Notes: generated from the letters alone by a model not told the origin. 18,673 nt of DNA from DATDCV01 sp036524155 (GCA_036524155.1 DATDCV010000549.1:1-18673); one strand, 5' to 3'; positions 1-7,126 are shown, counted from the first letter of the stretch. A program made the numbers and translations.

Positions 1-38
1 GGGCACGCGGCCTACAGTCCATTGTAGGCCGCGTGCCC
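1..38. repeat. Perfect 16-bp inverted repeat with 6-nt loop
   Basis: Bases 1-16 and 23-38 are exact reverse complements, separated by the loop GTCCAT. This would form a very stable GC-rich hairpin. It lies at the window edge, so what is to its left is unknown. It could be the terminator of an upstream gene, although no T-run follows directly, or a copy of a dispersed palindromic intergenic repeat. A smaller palindrome at the other end of the window (18656-18671) shares the core CAGTCC. What is seen is the perfect symmetry; the function is not established. Confidence 0.75.
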
Positions 39-96
39 TCACGCGGCGCAACTTATGTCGGTGCGTAAAAAAAGAGGCTGCAGGAGCTTTCGTGAT

Positions 97-124
97 TTGA
101 CAGTTGGCTGCTGAACGGTAGCGT
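97..124 (+). promoter_or_regulatory. Possible sigma70-type promoter, weak -10
   Basis: A perfect TTGACA -35 hexamer (97-102) is followed after 16 nt by TAGCGT (119-124), which matches the -10 consensus poorly. It would give a leader of roughly 95 nt for the protease gene at 229. The -35 could be fortuitous; no better -10 is seen in this spacer. Confidence 0.25.
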
Positions 125-205
125 CGGGAGAAACGATAACCTTCAGAGGCGAGGCGTAACACGCTGGCTCCGGAAGGACACGCGGGCAGAAGGGAGCGCC
201 GGTAA

Positions 206-232
206 ATGACAGAGAACAGTTCCTCCAGATGA
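206..232 (+). other. Candidate 8-codon leader ORF overlapping the next start (ATGA)
   Basis: An ATG at 206 follows GGGAG (192-196) with a 9-nt gap, the best-placed Shine-Dalgarno in this leader. The ORF has eight codons and stops with TGA at 230-232, which overlaps the ATG (229-231) of the protease gene as ATGA. The protease ATG itself has no convincing Shine-Dalgarno. This arrangement fits translational coupling by termination and re-initiation. It may also be chance, because the ORF is very short. Confidence 0.3.
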
Positions 233-1458
233 AGACGCGCCGACGAGAACTGCGGTGCTGGACGTGCTTCTCGCTTGGTTGCGCTTGCCTCCTGATCCTG
301 TGCTCGTGCCGTCATGTGCCTAAGGGATCACTGGACTTCCCCCACCCGCCAACTCGGTTCTCTTTGCCACCCGAGGCATCCATGAATAATGACGCCGGAA
401 GGAGGCAACTGGTTTATATCGAGCTTCGGCTGGGTACCGGTGAAAAGGGATTGTTTCTGCTGGACACCGGAGCATCGATGACCTTTCTGGACTCGTCGCT
501 ATCGCCCAGGTTGGGAGAACGTCGGGGTTCCACCAATTACGGTGGTTATGGCAGCAAAAAGAGGGCGGGCGTGTATGCGGCCCCCGCGCTCTTCCTGGGG
601 CAGACAAGGCTTGTGACCGGCCGGCATGTTCTCGTCCACGATGAGGATCCAATCGACGGCCAAAGAGTCCTCGGCACGTTGGGCATGGATTGCCTGCAGC
701 ATTATTGTGTTCAAATGGACTTTGCCGCCGGGAGGGTTCGCTTCCTGGACCCCGACCAACCCTTGGCCGGGCTTGGCCAGGCCTTCACGATTCACCAGGG
801 GGCGCTCCTTGACGAGAATTTGCTCGGCACCAAAGGCCTCAAGACGATGATTGATACGGGCGACGCTTTGGACGGGGCGCTGAAAACACGGGCGTTTCGC
901 AAGGCTCATCAAGTGAACCCTGCGGGTGGCAAGGATTGGACTTGGTTCCCGTCAATCACATTTGCCGGGGCGGTCTACAGCAACGTGGTAATGCACAAGT
1001 CCGAGAGAGTTGCCACGCTGGGGCTCCGTTTTCTGTCTCGGCACCTCGTGACGCTCAATTTTCCCAAACGAACCCTATACCTGCGGCGGCAAACAGCTAG
1101 CCCAAGATCGGACGAAGCGTTTCCGCCAGCACGGCAGGGACAAGCACTCTTTGTGGATCTTGAAGCCATTGAGTTCCTGGACGAACTTCGAGAGCAAGGA
1201 GGTTTGCCCGGTTTTTTGAAGGCTGATTATTGCGTATTGGCTGCTCCTGACGCGTCCGATAGAGGTGGCTCTACTCTGAATCTTAGTAGCCCCTATCCTG
1301 TTTCGCGGACGTTCAGCGCCGCCAAATCCAAGCTTCACCCAAAATGGGACTATCACTACACACTGACCAAAGAAGCAAAGTCCGATCGCTGGCGATTGGA
1401 GAGGGCGTGGCGGACTGATGCGGCGGGTGTCATAGTTGAGGAATTTCGCGTCCGATAA
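229..1458 (+). CDS. Two-lobed retropepsin/pepsin-like aspartyl protease, probable lipoprotein
   Basis: The 409-residue protein starts with a basic, hydrophobic, cysteine-rich export signal ending in a possible lipobox LCSC (residues 24-27), so it may be anchored to a membrane in the envelope. Two retropepsin-like half-domains follow. The first has LLDTGAS with Asp79 and ends around LGMDCLQ (about 151-157). The second has MIDTGD with Asp209 and ends with LGLRFLSRH and a short strand LNFPKRTLYL near 277-286. Two DTG motifs in one chain suggest an intramolecular dimer like pepsin, so a self-contained endopeptidase active site is plausible; the substrate is unknown. The C-terminal 110 residues are a separate unrecognised domain ending in a W-R-L-E-R-A-W-R-T-D segment. 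The second motif has Asp where Ser/Thr is usual (DTGD), so activity needs proof. The start is set by the signal sequence; the gene stands alone on its strand. Confidence 0.8.
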   Translation: MKTRRRELRCWTCFSLGCACLLILCSCRHVPKGSLDFPHPPTRFSLPPEASMNNDAGRRQLVYIELRLGTGEKGLFLLDTGASMTFLDSSLSPRLGERRGSTNYGGYGSKKRAGVYAAPALFLGQTRLVTGRHVLVHDEDPIDGQRVLGTLGMDCLQHYCVQMDFAAGRVRFLDPDQPLAGLGQAFTIHQGALLDENLLGTKGLKTMIDTGDALDGALKTRAFRKAHQVNPAGGKDWTWFPSITFAGAVYSNVVMHKSERVATLGLRFLSRHLVTLNFPKRTLYLRRQTASPRSDEAFPPARQGQALFVDLEAIEFLDELREQGGLPGFLKADYCVLAAPDASDRGGSTLNLSSPYPVSRTFSAAKSKLHPKWDYHYTLTKEAKSDRWRLERAWRTDAAGVIVEEFRVR

Positions 1459-1473
1459 CCGGTCCGATAAGGA
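1450..1473 (+). repeat. 12-nt tandem duplication across a stop codon
   Basis: GTCCGATAA occurs at 1450-1458 and again at 1462-1470 with a 12-nt period. The first copy carries the TAA stop of the protease gene. The period is a multiple of three, so the second TAA is in frame and acts as a back-up stop. It is probably a recent short slippage duplication. Confidence 0.6.
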
Positions 1474-1478
1474 AAGAC

Positions 1479-1495
1479 GAAGGGTCCACCCCTTT
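1479..1495. terminator. Weak hairpin between convergent genes
   Basis: AAGGG (1480-1484) can pair with CCCTT (1490-1494) around a 5-nt loop, followed by one more T. It lies in the 62-nt gap between the convergent protease and rsmB genes, where a bidirectional terminator would be expected. The stem is short and there is no real U-tract, so this is only a candidate. Confidence 0.2.
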
Positions 1496-1520
1496 GACGC
1501 CGCAAACGGTCCGGTCGCCA

Positions 1521-2870
1521 TTACGGCCGGCGCAGCAGGCGTGCCACGTAAGCGCCATCCACACCGTCAGCAAACGGGGTCAGTTCGCGTTGGCTTTCGA
1601 GGGAAAAATCGCCGTGCGTCTCCAGGAACTGCTTCACGACCGCCTCGTTTTCTTCCGGCTCGAGGCTGCACGTGCTGTAGACCAGGGAGCCGACCGGTTT
1701 CAGCAGGCCGGCCGCCTCCTGGAGCAGCGCCAGTTGGCCTCGGCGCAATCGCTCGAGCTCGGCAGGGCGTACCCGCCAGCGCAGGTCAATCCGGCGGCGC
1801 ATGACGCCCGTATTCGAGCAGGGCGCGTCAACCAGGATCTTGTCAAATTGCTTTGGCAAGTCTCCGCCTGCCGGGCTGGCCGCCACCGGTGGAGCTGCCA
1901 GCCCCGCCGGGCCCGAACTGAGCATCCGCACGCAAGTGACGCCGAGCCGCTCGCAGTTTTCGGCGATGAGCCGGACCCGGTCAACCGCGGTATCATGCGC
2001 CACCAGGGCGCCCTCATTTCGCATCAACTGCGCGATGTAAGTCAGCTTGCCTCCGGGCGCCGCACACAGATCCAGAATCGATTCGCCGGGCGCGGGTGCC
2101 AGCTCCCGGACCGCCAGCAGCGTGCCGGGGTCTTGAACATAGAAGAACCCCTGGCGGAAGCTGTCCAACCGGTGCAACGGCGGGAAGGCCTTCAACTCGA
2201 ACACAACGTTGTCGTCGAACCAGGCGCGCCGGATGAAGTCGTACTCCACGTTTTCATCGCGCCATTGTTCGATGAGTTTGCCCGGGTCGGCTTTGAGCGT
2301 GTTGACGCGGGCAAAAGTTCTCGGGGGTGTGTTATTCCAGGTCATCAGGGCGGCGGCGGGGGTCTGCCCCCACCGTGACTGCCAGCGGCTGGCGAGCCAT
2401 TCGGGGTGTGAATACCCCAGCCACGGTTGTTCGGTTTTGAGCCTCTCGAGGGTGTTCCGGGTGGAGTCGGCTTCGCGGAGGTAGCCGCGGAGGACGGCAT
2501 TAATGAAGCCCGACTGGGGTCCGAAGCCGCTTCGCCGGGCCAACTCCACGGCCTGGTGAACGACCGCGTGATCGGGAATGCGTTCTAGCCAAAAGATCTG
2601 GTATAACCCCAACCGCAACAGGTTCTGAAGGCCCTGTTTCTGCGGTCGATCCTGCGTCTTCCGGGCAATGAGCCAATCCAGCGTGGCCTGCCAGCGCACG
2701 ACGCCATACACCAGTTCCTGGCACAGCCGCCGATCGGCTTGCGACATCGCCGAATCGGCCATCGCCGCCTCGAGCAGATCCTCAATAAATCTGCCGTTTT
2801 CCCGACGGCCCAAAACGCGCGCTGCAATTTCTCTTGGATTTTCCCCGCTCACAATCTTTAATAGTGCCAT
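1521..2870 (-). CDS. rsmB: 16S rRNA (cytosine-5) methyltransferase, RsmB/Sun type
   Basis: The 449-residue protein methylates C5 of a cytosine in 16S rRNA (C967 in E. coli) with S-adenosylmethionine. The N-terminal 140 or so residues form a NusB-like RNA-binding domain (REIAARVL, QELVYGVVRW, HAVVHQAVELAR, FINAVLRGYLR). The C-terminal Rossmann methyltransferase shows the SAM motif DLCAAPGGK, motif IV DAPCSNTG with Cys351, and motif VI STCSLEPEEN with Cys401. The two cysteines are 50 residues apart, the same spacing as C325 and C375 in E. coli RsmB, where the second is the nucleophile. The open frame continues upstream to 3086, but that would run into the divergent greA-like gene; the ATG at 2870 gives the normal family N-terminus (MALLKIV). 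All catalytic motifs are intact. It is a housekeeping gene, not part of an obvious operon here. Confidence 0.93.
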   Translation of the reverse strand: MALLKIVSGENPREIAARVLGRRENGRFIEDLLEAAMADSAMSQADRRLCQELVYGVVRWQATLDWLIARKTQDRPQKQGLQNLLRLGLYQIFWLERIPDHAVVHQAVELARRSGFGPQSGFINAVLRGYLREADSTRNTLERLKTEQPWLGYSHPEWLASRWQSRWGQTPAAALMTWNNTPPRTFARVNTLKADPGKLIEQWRDENVEYDFIRRAWFDDNVVFELKAFPPLHRLDSFRQGFFYVQDPGTLLAVRELAPAPGESILDLCAAPGGKLTYIAQLMRNEGALVAHDTAVDRVRLIAENCERLGVTCVRMLSSGPAGLAAPPVAASPAGGDLPKQFDKILVDAPCSNTGVMRRRIDLRWRVRPAELERLRRGQLALLQEAAGLLKPVGSLVYSTCSLEPEENEAVVKQFLETHGDFSLESQRELTPFADGVDGAYVARLLRRP

Positions 2871-2898
2871 TCCCGTTGTGGGACGCGAGCGCGAAGAT

Positions 2899-2904
2899 AT
2901 TATA
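2899..2904 (-). promoter_or_regulatory. Possible rsmB -10 element
   Basis: Read on the minus strand, 2904-2899 is a perfect TATAAT in an AT-rich patch of otherwise GC-rich DNA. It would start transcription about 20 nt before the rsmB ATG at 2870. The -35 region is poor (CATTTT at 17-nt spacing). The same bases contain TATTAT (2898-2903) on the plus strand and abut the ATG of the greA-like gene at 2904, so the two divergent transcription starts would collide. Confidence 0.35.
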
Positions 2905-4787
2905 TGAGAGAAGAATTCGAGAAAATGGCGGCCGCCGGCAAGGTGGACCGCCAGCATATCGACGCTCTGGTCCTGCTCACGACCAGCGGTTTTTGCATGC
3001 ATCGGAGCTGGGGATTTGGCCGCATCAAGTCCGTCGATACCGTTTTCGCCCGGTTCACCATCGATTTTCAGAGTAAGCCAGGGCACACGATGGATTTGTC
3101 GTTTGCGGCCGAATCACTCCGGCCCATCGGCAAGGAACATATCCTGGCGCGCAAAGCGGCAGACCTGGATAACCTGCGCCAACTGGCGGCTACCAATCAC
3201 CTCGAATTGGTGCGGGTGGTGCTCGACAGTTTCGATGGCAAAGCCACCGCCGAACAAATCCAGCAGATGTTGATGCCCGAAGTCATTCAGGAAGACTGGA
3301 AAAAGTGGTGGGATGCGGCTAAACGCGAGCTGAAAAAGAACGGACATTTCCTGGTGCCACCCAAGAAGAATGAACCGATCGTCTATCAGGCCAGGGAAGT
3401 TTCGCTGCAAGACCGCCTGCTGGAGGAGTTTCGCACCGCCAAGGGCCTTAAAGCCCGGATAGCCGTCGCCGGGGAACTGCTCCGGAATGCGCACGACCTG
3501 ACGGACAAGGCAGCGGCGGCCGGCGAAGTCATCCAGGCCCTGAACAATGAGGTGAGCAGTTATCAGCGCACCCAGCCTGCCGTGGCGCTGGAAGCCATCT
3601 TCGCCCGGGACGACATTCGCGAGGCGGCCGGGTCGCCCGCGGTCGAGGGAGAACTTGATCCCAAAGCCGTTTGGAGCCAGGACGCTAAACTCGGGGAGGT
3701 CATGGAAGATCTGCCCGCCTCAAAACACCGCCGCGCGCTCGAAAGTTTCAAGGCGGCAAACCCCGAGCACTGGCCGGAAGCCCTGCTGAACAGTCTTAAC
3801 AGTATTTCCTCGAAGCTGTGTCGCGAGTTTACCGCGTTGCTTATTCACGAGGGCAAGATCGAGGCGCTGAAGGCAATGCTCGCCAGGCTGATCAGCCAGC
3901 ATACCGCCAGCAGCGAGCTGTTGCTCTGGCTGGCGCGAGACCGGAACGATTCCTTCGCCGATATCCTCGGGCCGGAAGTATTCCGCGCCATGCTCACGGC
4001 GATGGAACGCGACCAATTCAACGAGCGCCGTTCCAACCGCCTGCGGGACTACATTCTCGACGACCAGGAGCTGCTCGTAGAGCTAATCGGGGCCGCCGAC
4101 TTTGAAGTGATCAAAGACCTCACCCGCGCCCTGCAATACTCCCCGTCGTTCGACGATATGGACAAGCGTTCGCTGCTCGCCCGCATCGTCAAGAGCTATC
4201 CCGCCATCCAAACCCTGATTTCCGGGGACCAGCCGAAGCACGAAAGTTACCTGGTGGTCTCCTGGGAAAGCCTCGAGCGGCGCAAGCTCGAATACCGCGA
4301 ACTGGTGGAGAAGAAAATGCCGGCTAACTCGCGGGAAATCGCCCAGGCGCGCAGCTATGGCGACCTGCGTGAGAACCACGAGTACAAAGCCGCCAAGGAA
4401 ATGCAAAAACTCCTGCTCCGCCACAAGGCCGAGCTGGAAACCCAACTGGTCCGCGCTCGCGGCACTGATTTCGCCGGCGCCCGCACCGATGTTGTCAGCA
4501 TCGGCACGCAGGTGCAAGCGACCGATCTGGAAGCCAACCAGCCCGAACGGTTCACCATCCTCGGCGCCTGGGACTCCGACCCGGAACAGGGTGTCGTCAG
4601 CTATCTTTCTCCCGTAGCCCAATCGCTGCTCAACCACAAAATCGGCGACCAGGTCGAGTTCGAAATCCACGGCGTCCGGCACCATCACCGGATTGACGCG
4701 ATTGAGTCCTTGAAACCCGCCCCGTTGCCAATCGGGACGGAGGCACAACCGGCGGCGAATCTGGACCGGGTCGACGGTCCGCACTAG
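2904..4787 (+). CDS. Extended GreA/GreB-type transcription elongation factor
   Basis: The 627-residue protein has a GreA-type C-terminus and about 450 residues of extra N-terminal sequence. The C-terminal part shows the GreA coiled-coil tip GDLRENHEY with Asp487 and Glu490, matching D41 and E44 of E. coli GreA, the acidic pair that chelates Mg in the RNA polymerase secondary channel and promotes cleavage of backtracked RNA. It is followed by the FKBP-like globular domain (TQVQATDLE, VVSYLSPVAQSLLNHKIGDQVEF). The N-terminus has a small WGFGRIKSVD beta-type domain and an EDWKKWWDAAKRELKKNGHF segment, then helical repeats. E. coli GreA is about 158 residues, but Chlamydia GreA is also a roughly 700-residue extended form, so this looks like the PVC-lineage version. 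No strong Shine-Dalgarno is seen; ATG 2925 is an alternative start. A pseudopilin gene follows after 9 nt. Confidence 0.87.
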   Translation: MREEFEKMAAAGKVDRQHIDALVLLTTSGFCMHRSWGFGRIKSVDTVFARFTIDFQSKPGHTMDLSFAAESLRPIGKEHILARKAADLDNLRQLAATNHLELVRVVLDSFDGKATAEQIQQMLMPEVIQEDWKKWWDAAKRELKKNGHFLVPPKKNEPIVYQAREVSLQDRLLEEFRTAKGLKARIAVAGELLRNAHDLTDKAAAAGEVIQALNNEVSSYQRTQPAVALEAIFARDDIREAAGSPAVEGELDPKAVWSQDAKLGEVMEDLPASKHRRALESFKAANPEHWPEALLNSLNSISSKLCREFTALLIHEGKIEALKAMLARLISQHTASSELLLWLARDRNDSFADILGPEVFRAMLTAMERDQFNERRSNRLRDYILDDQELLVELIGAADFEVIKDLTRALQYSPSFDDMDKRSLLARIVKSYPAIQTLISGDQPKHESYLVVSWESLERRKLEYRELVEKKMPANSREIAQARSYGDLRENHEYKAAKEMQKLLLRHKAELETQLVRARGTDFAGARTDVVSIGTQVQATDLEANQPERFTILGAWDSDPEQGVVSYLSPVAQSLLNHKIGDQVEFEIHGVRHHHRIDAIESLKPAPLPIGTEAQPAANLDRVDGPH

Positions 4788-4796
4788 TGTTGGGTT

Positions 4797-5600
4797 ATGA
4801 GCGCGAGCGGCGGGAATGCGTCGTGTCCCGGAGTTCTGCCAATCGAGAACGCTCCAGAACCGGCCGGTGCGGGCTGCGCGCCGTCACTCGGTGATTCCGG
4901 CCGTCCAGGTTTCACGCTCATCGAACTGCTGGTGGTGATTGCGATTATCGCCATTCTGGCGGCGATGCTCTTGCCGGCTTTGTCCAGGGCGAAGGAAAAA
5001 TCGAAACGCATCGCCTGCATCAGCAACGTGAAGCAAATCGGCCTGTCGTTGATGTTCTATACCGATTCGCAGGACAACAAGATGCCTTCGGCGATCACCT
5101 ACGGATCGAAGGCGGGGGACCCGGGCACCGCGCCCAACACGGTTCAGTACACCGACATGTACGGCGGCGTGCCCAAGGCCTTGAACGTCGCCAACCCGCT
5201 CGTGTTCTGGTGCCCCAGCGACACTTTCAACCGCCGGGCCACCAACTACGTTCGCGATACCGACTTCACCTCCTACCGGTATCGGTTCGTAATCTGGGAC
5301 AACACGTGCCGGTTCCCGGGCCTGAAAACGACCGATTTTGTGAAGCCGGTCGGCCAGATTGTCTATCACGAGAACTCGGATCTCCATTACAAGCGCCTGG
5401 CGAGTTCCTACGTCAGCACCCAACCCACGTTGAATGCCATCTATGCCGATTTCCATGCCGCGGCGTGGAAAGTGCAATTCCGGCAAAATAAGCCCGGGAA
5501 CTATTACGATCCCAACTGGTTCACCTACGGCCCGAACTCGGCGTTCAACACCGATAACCCGAATATCGGTTACGACGTGCACACCGGGTTCGACTTCTGA
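4797..5600 (+). CDS. Type II secretion/type IV pilin-like pseudopilin (H-X9-DG family type)
   Basis: The 267-residue protein carries a class III prepilin signal. A 38-residue leader ends in RPG, cleavage is expected before Phe39, and mature Glu5 (Glu43) precedes a hydrophobic helix (ELLVVIAIIAILAAML, 43-58). PilD-type peptidase would cleave and methylate it, and it would assemble into a pseudopilus or act as an exported tip-like protein. The globular part has the CPSD motif (139-142) and NAIYADFHAAAW (213-224), the position of the H-x9-DG motif typical of the large pseudopilin families of Verrucomicrobiota, Planctomycetes and Lentisphaerae; here the final DG is DF. The leader is unusually long. 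No Shine-Dalgarno precedes the only ATG, which lies 9 nt after the greA-like stop, so coupling to that gene is possible. No other secretion genes are in the window. Confidence 0.87.
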   Translation: MSASGGNASCPGVLPIENAPEPAGAGCAPSLGDSGRPGFTLIELLVVIAIIAILAAMLLPALSRAKEKSKRIACISNVKQIGLSLMFYTDSQDNKMPSAITYGSKAGDPGTAPNTVQYTDMYGGVPKALNVANPLVFWCPSDTFNRRATNYVRDTDFTSYRYRFVIWDNTCRFPGLKTTDFVKPVGQIVYHENSDLHYKRLASSYVSTQPTLNAIYADFHAAAWKVQFRQNKPGNYYDPNWFTYGPNSAFNTDNPNIGYDVHTGFDF

Positions 5601-5693
5601 GCACTTGAGGGCAGCGGATTGGAAATGTGCGAGACGCCTGTCTTGCAGGGCAGATACGGCTGAGGGCGGCCGCCGCGAAATCCTCCCGCCAGG

Positions 5694-6269
5694 TCAGAAT
5701 TCCAGCGGGACCCGCACGACGAGCCCCCCCATGATCTCGCCGGTTTTGAAATCCTTACGGGGGCTGTTCTGGTGGCCGTTGTGGCAACTGGCGCAACCCG
5801 GAACCACCGCGCGATCGGCATACACAGCGGTGAAATAACGCCGCCCGCCCAGCGATTCTTCGGAATAGTAATTCGCATCCGGATGATCCAAGACGAACTG
5901 CAAGCCGGCCTTCTCGGTGGCGGTTTCCGGCGCGTTCTTAGGATTGATTGGCCAGAGCGAACGAAGCACGTAATGAAACTCCGCGCCCTTGCTTTGGACG
6001 GACTCCGAGGCCTGACGCAAAAGGTGGGCCGGAACCGGGAAATTGGTGGAGGTTGCCAGTGCCATCCCGCTTTTTGTGGCATTGTCAAAATACCTGGCGA
6101 AAACCTCGCGATCCGCCGCGATGACCGCATGGAGCGCGTCCGCCATTTCCTGTGGCTTGAAGGTGACGGCAGGCTTGGGCCGTTCGGATTTCCGGCCGGC
6201 GCTATCGGCGGCGCCTCCCGCGCTAACCAGGGACGCCGTCAAAAGTGCCGCCAGCAGGTGTCGGTTCAT
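5694..6269 (-). CDS. Exported Tll0287-like (DUF3365) monoheme c-type protein
   Basis: The 191-residue protein begins with a Sec signal peptide (MNRHLLAALLTASLVSAGGA, cleavage near 20). The body is a Tll0287-like sensor/heme domain: helical N-terminal half, a central WPINPKNAPET segment, FTAVYADRAVV, and a single heme c attachment site CASCH (159-163) close to the C-terminus, followed by KDFKTGEIMGGLVVRVPL. The domain is known as a stand-alone periplasmic heme protein or as the sensory part of histidine kinases and methyl-accepting proteins; here it has no transmembrane or kinase part. A role in redox sensing or electron transfer in the periplasm is inferred. Its start lies 23 nt downstream of the hisF stop on the same strand, so both are probably on one transcript, although no functional link to histidine synthesis is evident. 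Confidence 0.82.
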   Translation of the reverse strand: MNRHLLAALLTASLVSAGGAADSAGRKSERPKPAVTFKPQEMADALHAVIAADREVFARYFDNATKSGMALATSTNFPVPAHLLRQASESVQSKGAEFHYVLRSLWPINPKNAPETATEKAGLQFVLDHPDANYYSEESLGGRRYFTAVYADRAVVPGCASCHNGHQNSPRKDFKTGEIMGGLVVRVPLEF

Positions 6270-6292
6270 GATCGAGTTTGGCTTGGATTCGT

Positions 6293-7069
6293 TTACACCA
6301 TTCTGACGGGAACACCCTTCGACGCGAGGAATTTCTTAACGTCCCGGACGGTGTATTCGTTGAAATGGAAAATGCTGGCGGCGAGGACAGCATCGGCTTT
6401 GCCGTCCAGCAGCACCTCGGCCATGTGCTCGAGCTTGCCGGCGCCGCCGCTGGCGACCACAGGCACGCCGACGGATTCGCTGATCCGCCGGGTGATAGCC
6501 AAATCGAAACCCTCCCTGGTGCCGTCCGCATCGATGCTGTTCAGGACGATCTCGCCGGCGCCAAGCTTGACTGCCTGTTGCGCCCAGCTCACCGCGTCCC
6601 GCCCGGTCGGTTTCCGGCCGCCATGTGAAAACACCTCCCACCGGTCCGGCGCCACCCGTTTGGCGTCGATGGAGACCACGATGCATTGGCTGCCGAATTT
6701 TTCCGCGCCCGCGCGGATGAGGTCCGGGTTTGCCAGCGCGGAGGAGTTGATGCTGATTTTGTCCGCGCCCGCGCGGAGCATGCGATACATGTCCGCGACG
6801 GAGCGCAGGCCGCCGCCGACGGTCAACGGCATAAAGCACTGGTTGGCCGCGCGCTCGATCACGTCCACCATCGTCGTTCGGTCATGGGCGCTGGCGGTGA
6901 TGTCAAAGAACACCATTTCGTCGGCGCCCTGGTCATTATAGCGCAGCGCCAGCTCCACCGGGTCGCCCACATTACGGAGTTCGCCGGCTTCGGCCTTGCC
7001 AAACTGCTTGCCGCGCGTGACCTGGCCGCCATGCACATCCAGGCAGGGTATGACCCGCTTTGCCATCAT
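6293..7069 (-). CDS. hisF: Imidazole glycerol phosphate synthase cyclase subunit
   Basis: HisF takes ammonia from the HisH glutaminase and converts PRFAR to imidazole glycerol phosphate and AICAR in histidine synthesis. From the ATG at 7069 the protein is 258 residues, the same as E. coli HisF, and opens MMAKRVIPCLDV with catalytic Asp11. The second catalytic Asp is Asp135 in VSIDAKR. Phosphate-binding segments are visible as LTVGGGLRS (82-90) and VASGGAG near the end, with ADKISINS between, all expected of the (beta/alpha)8 barrel. The frame stays open upstream to 7165, but the extra 32 residues have no family match. No hisH, hisA or hisI lies in the window, so the his pathway is scattered in this genome. 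It is divergent from the liv operon and upstream of the heme protein gene. Confidence 0.95.
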   Translation of the reverse strand: MMAKRVIPCLDVHGGQVTRGKQFGKAEAGELRNVGDPVELALRYNDQGADEMVFFDITASAHDRTTMVDVIERAANQCFMPLTVGGGLRSVADMYRMLRAGADKISINSSALANPDLIRAGAEKFGSQCIVVSIDAKRVAPDRWEVFSHGGRKPTGRDAVSWAQQAVKLGAGEIVLNSIDADGTREGFDLAITRRISESVGVPVVASGGAGKLEHMAEVLLDGKADAVLAASIFHFNEYTVRDVKKFLASKGVPVRMV

Positions 7070-7126
7070 GTGTTCACAATAAACGCGTTTAGCCGCTCCC
7101 AGGCAACGTTTTCCTGAAATCCCCGA

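Noticed and set aside
1494..2378. Plus-strand open frame of 294 codons
   Set aside because: Antisense to the catalytic half of rsmB, with no family features.
2871..3086. Longer rsmB start at 3086
   Set aside because: It would overlap 180 nt of the greA-like coding region and adds residues outside the NusB-like domain.
4083..4784. Minus-strand open frame of 233 codons
   Set aside because: Antisense to the GreA C-terminal domain; composition typical of a shadow frame.
5601..5693. Possible terminator or repeat around the palindrome GGCGGCCGCC (5665-5674)
   Set aside because: It is a short self-complementary run in GC-rich DNA without a loop or T-tract; not enough to call.
5772..6941. Plus-strand open frame of 389 codons
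   Set aside because: Antisense to the heme protein and hisF, both strongly identified; it has no motif or signal.
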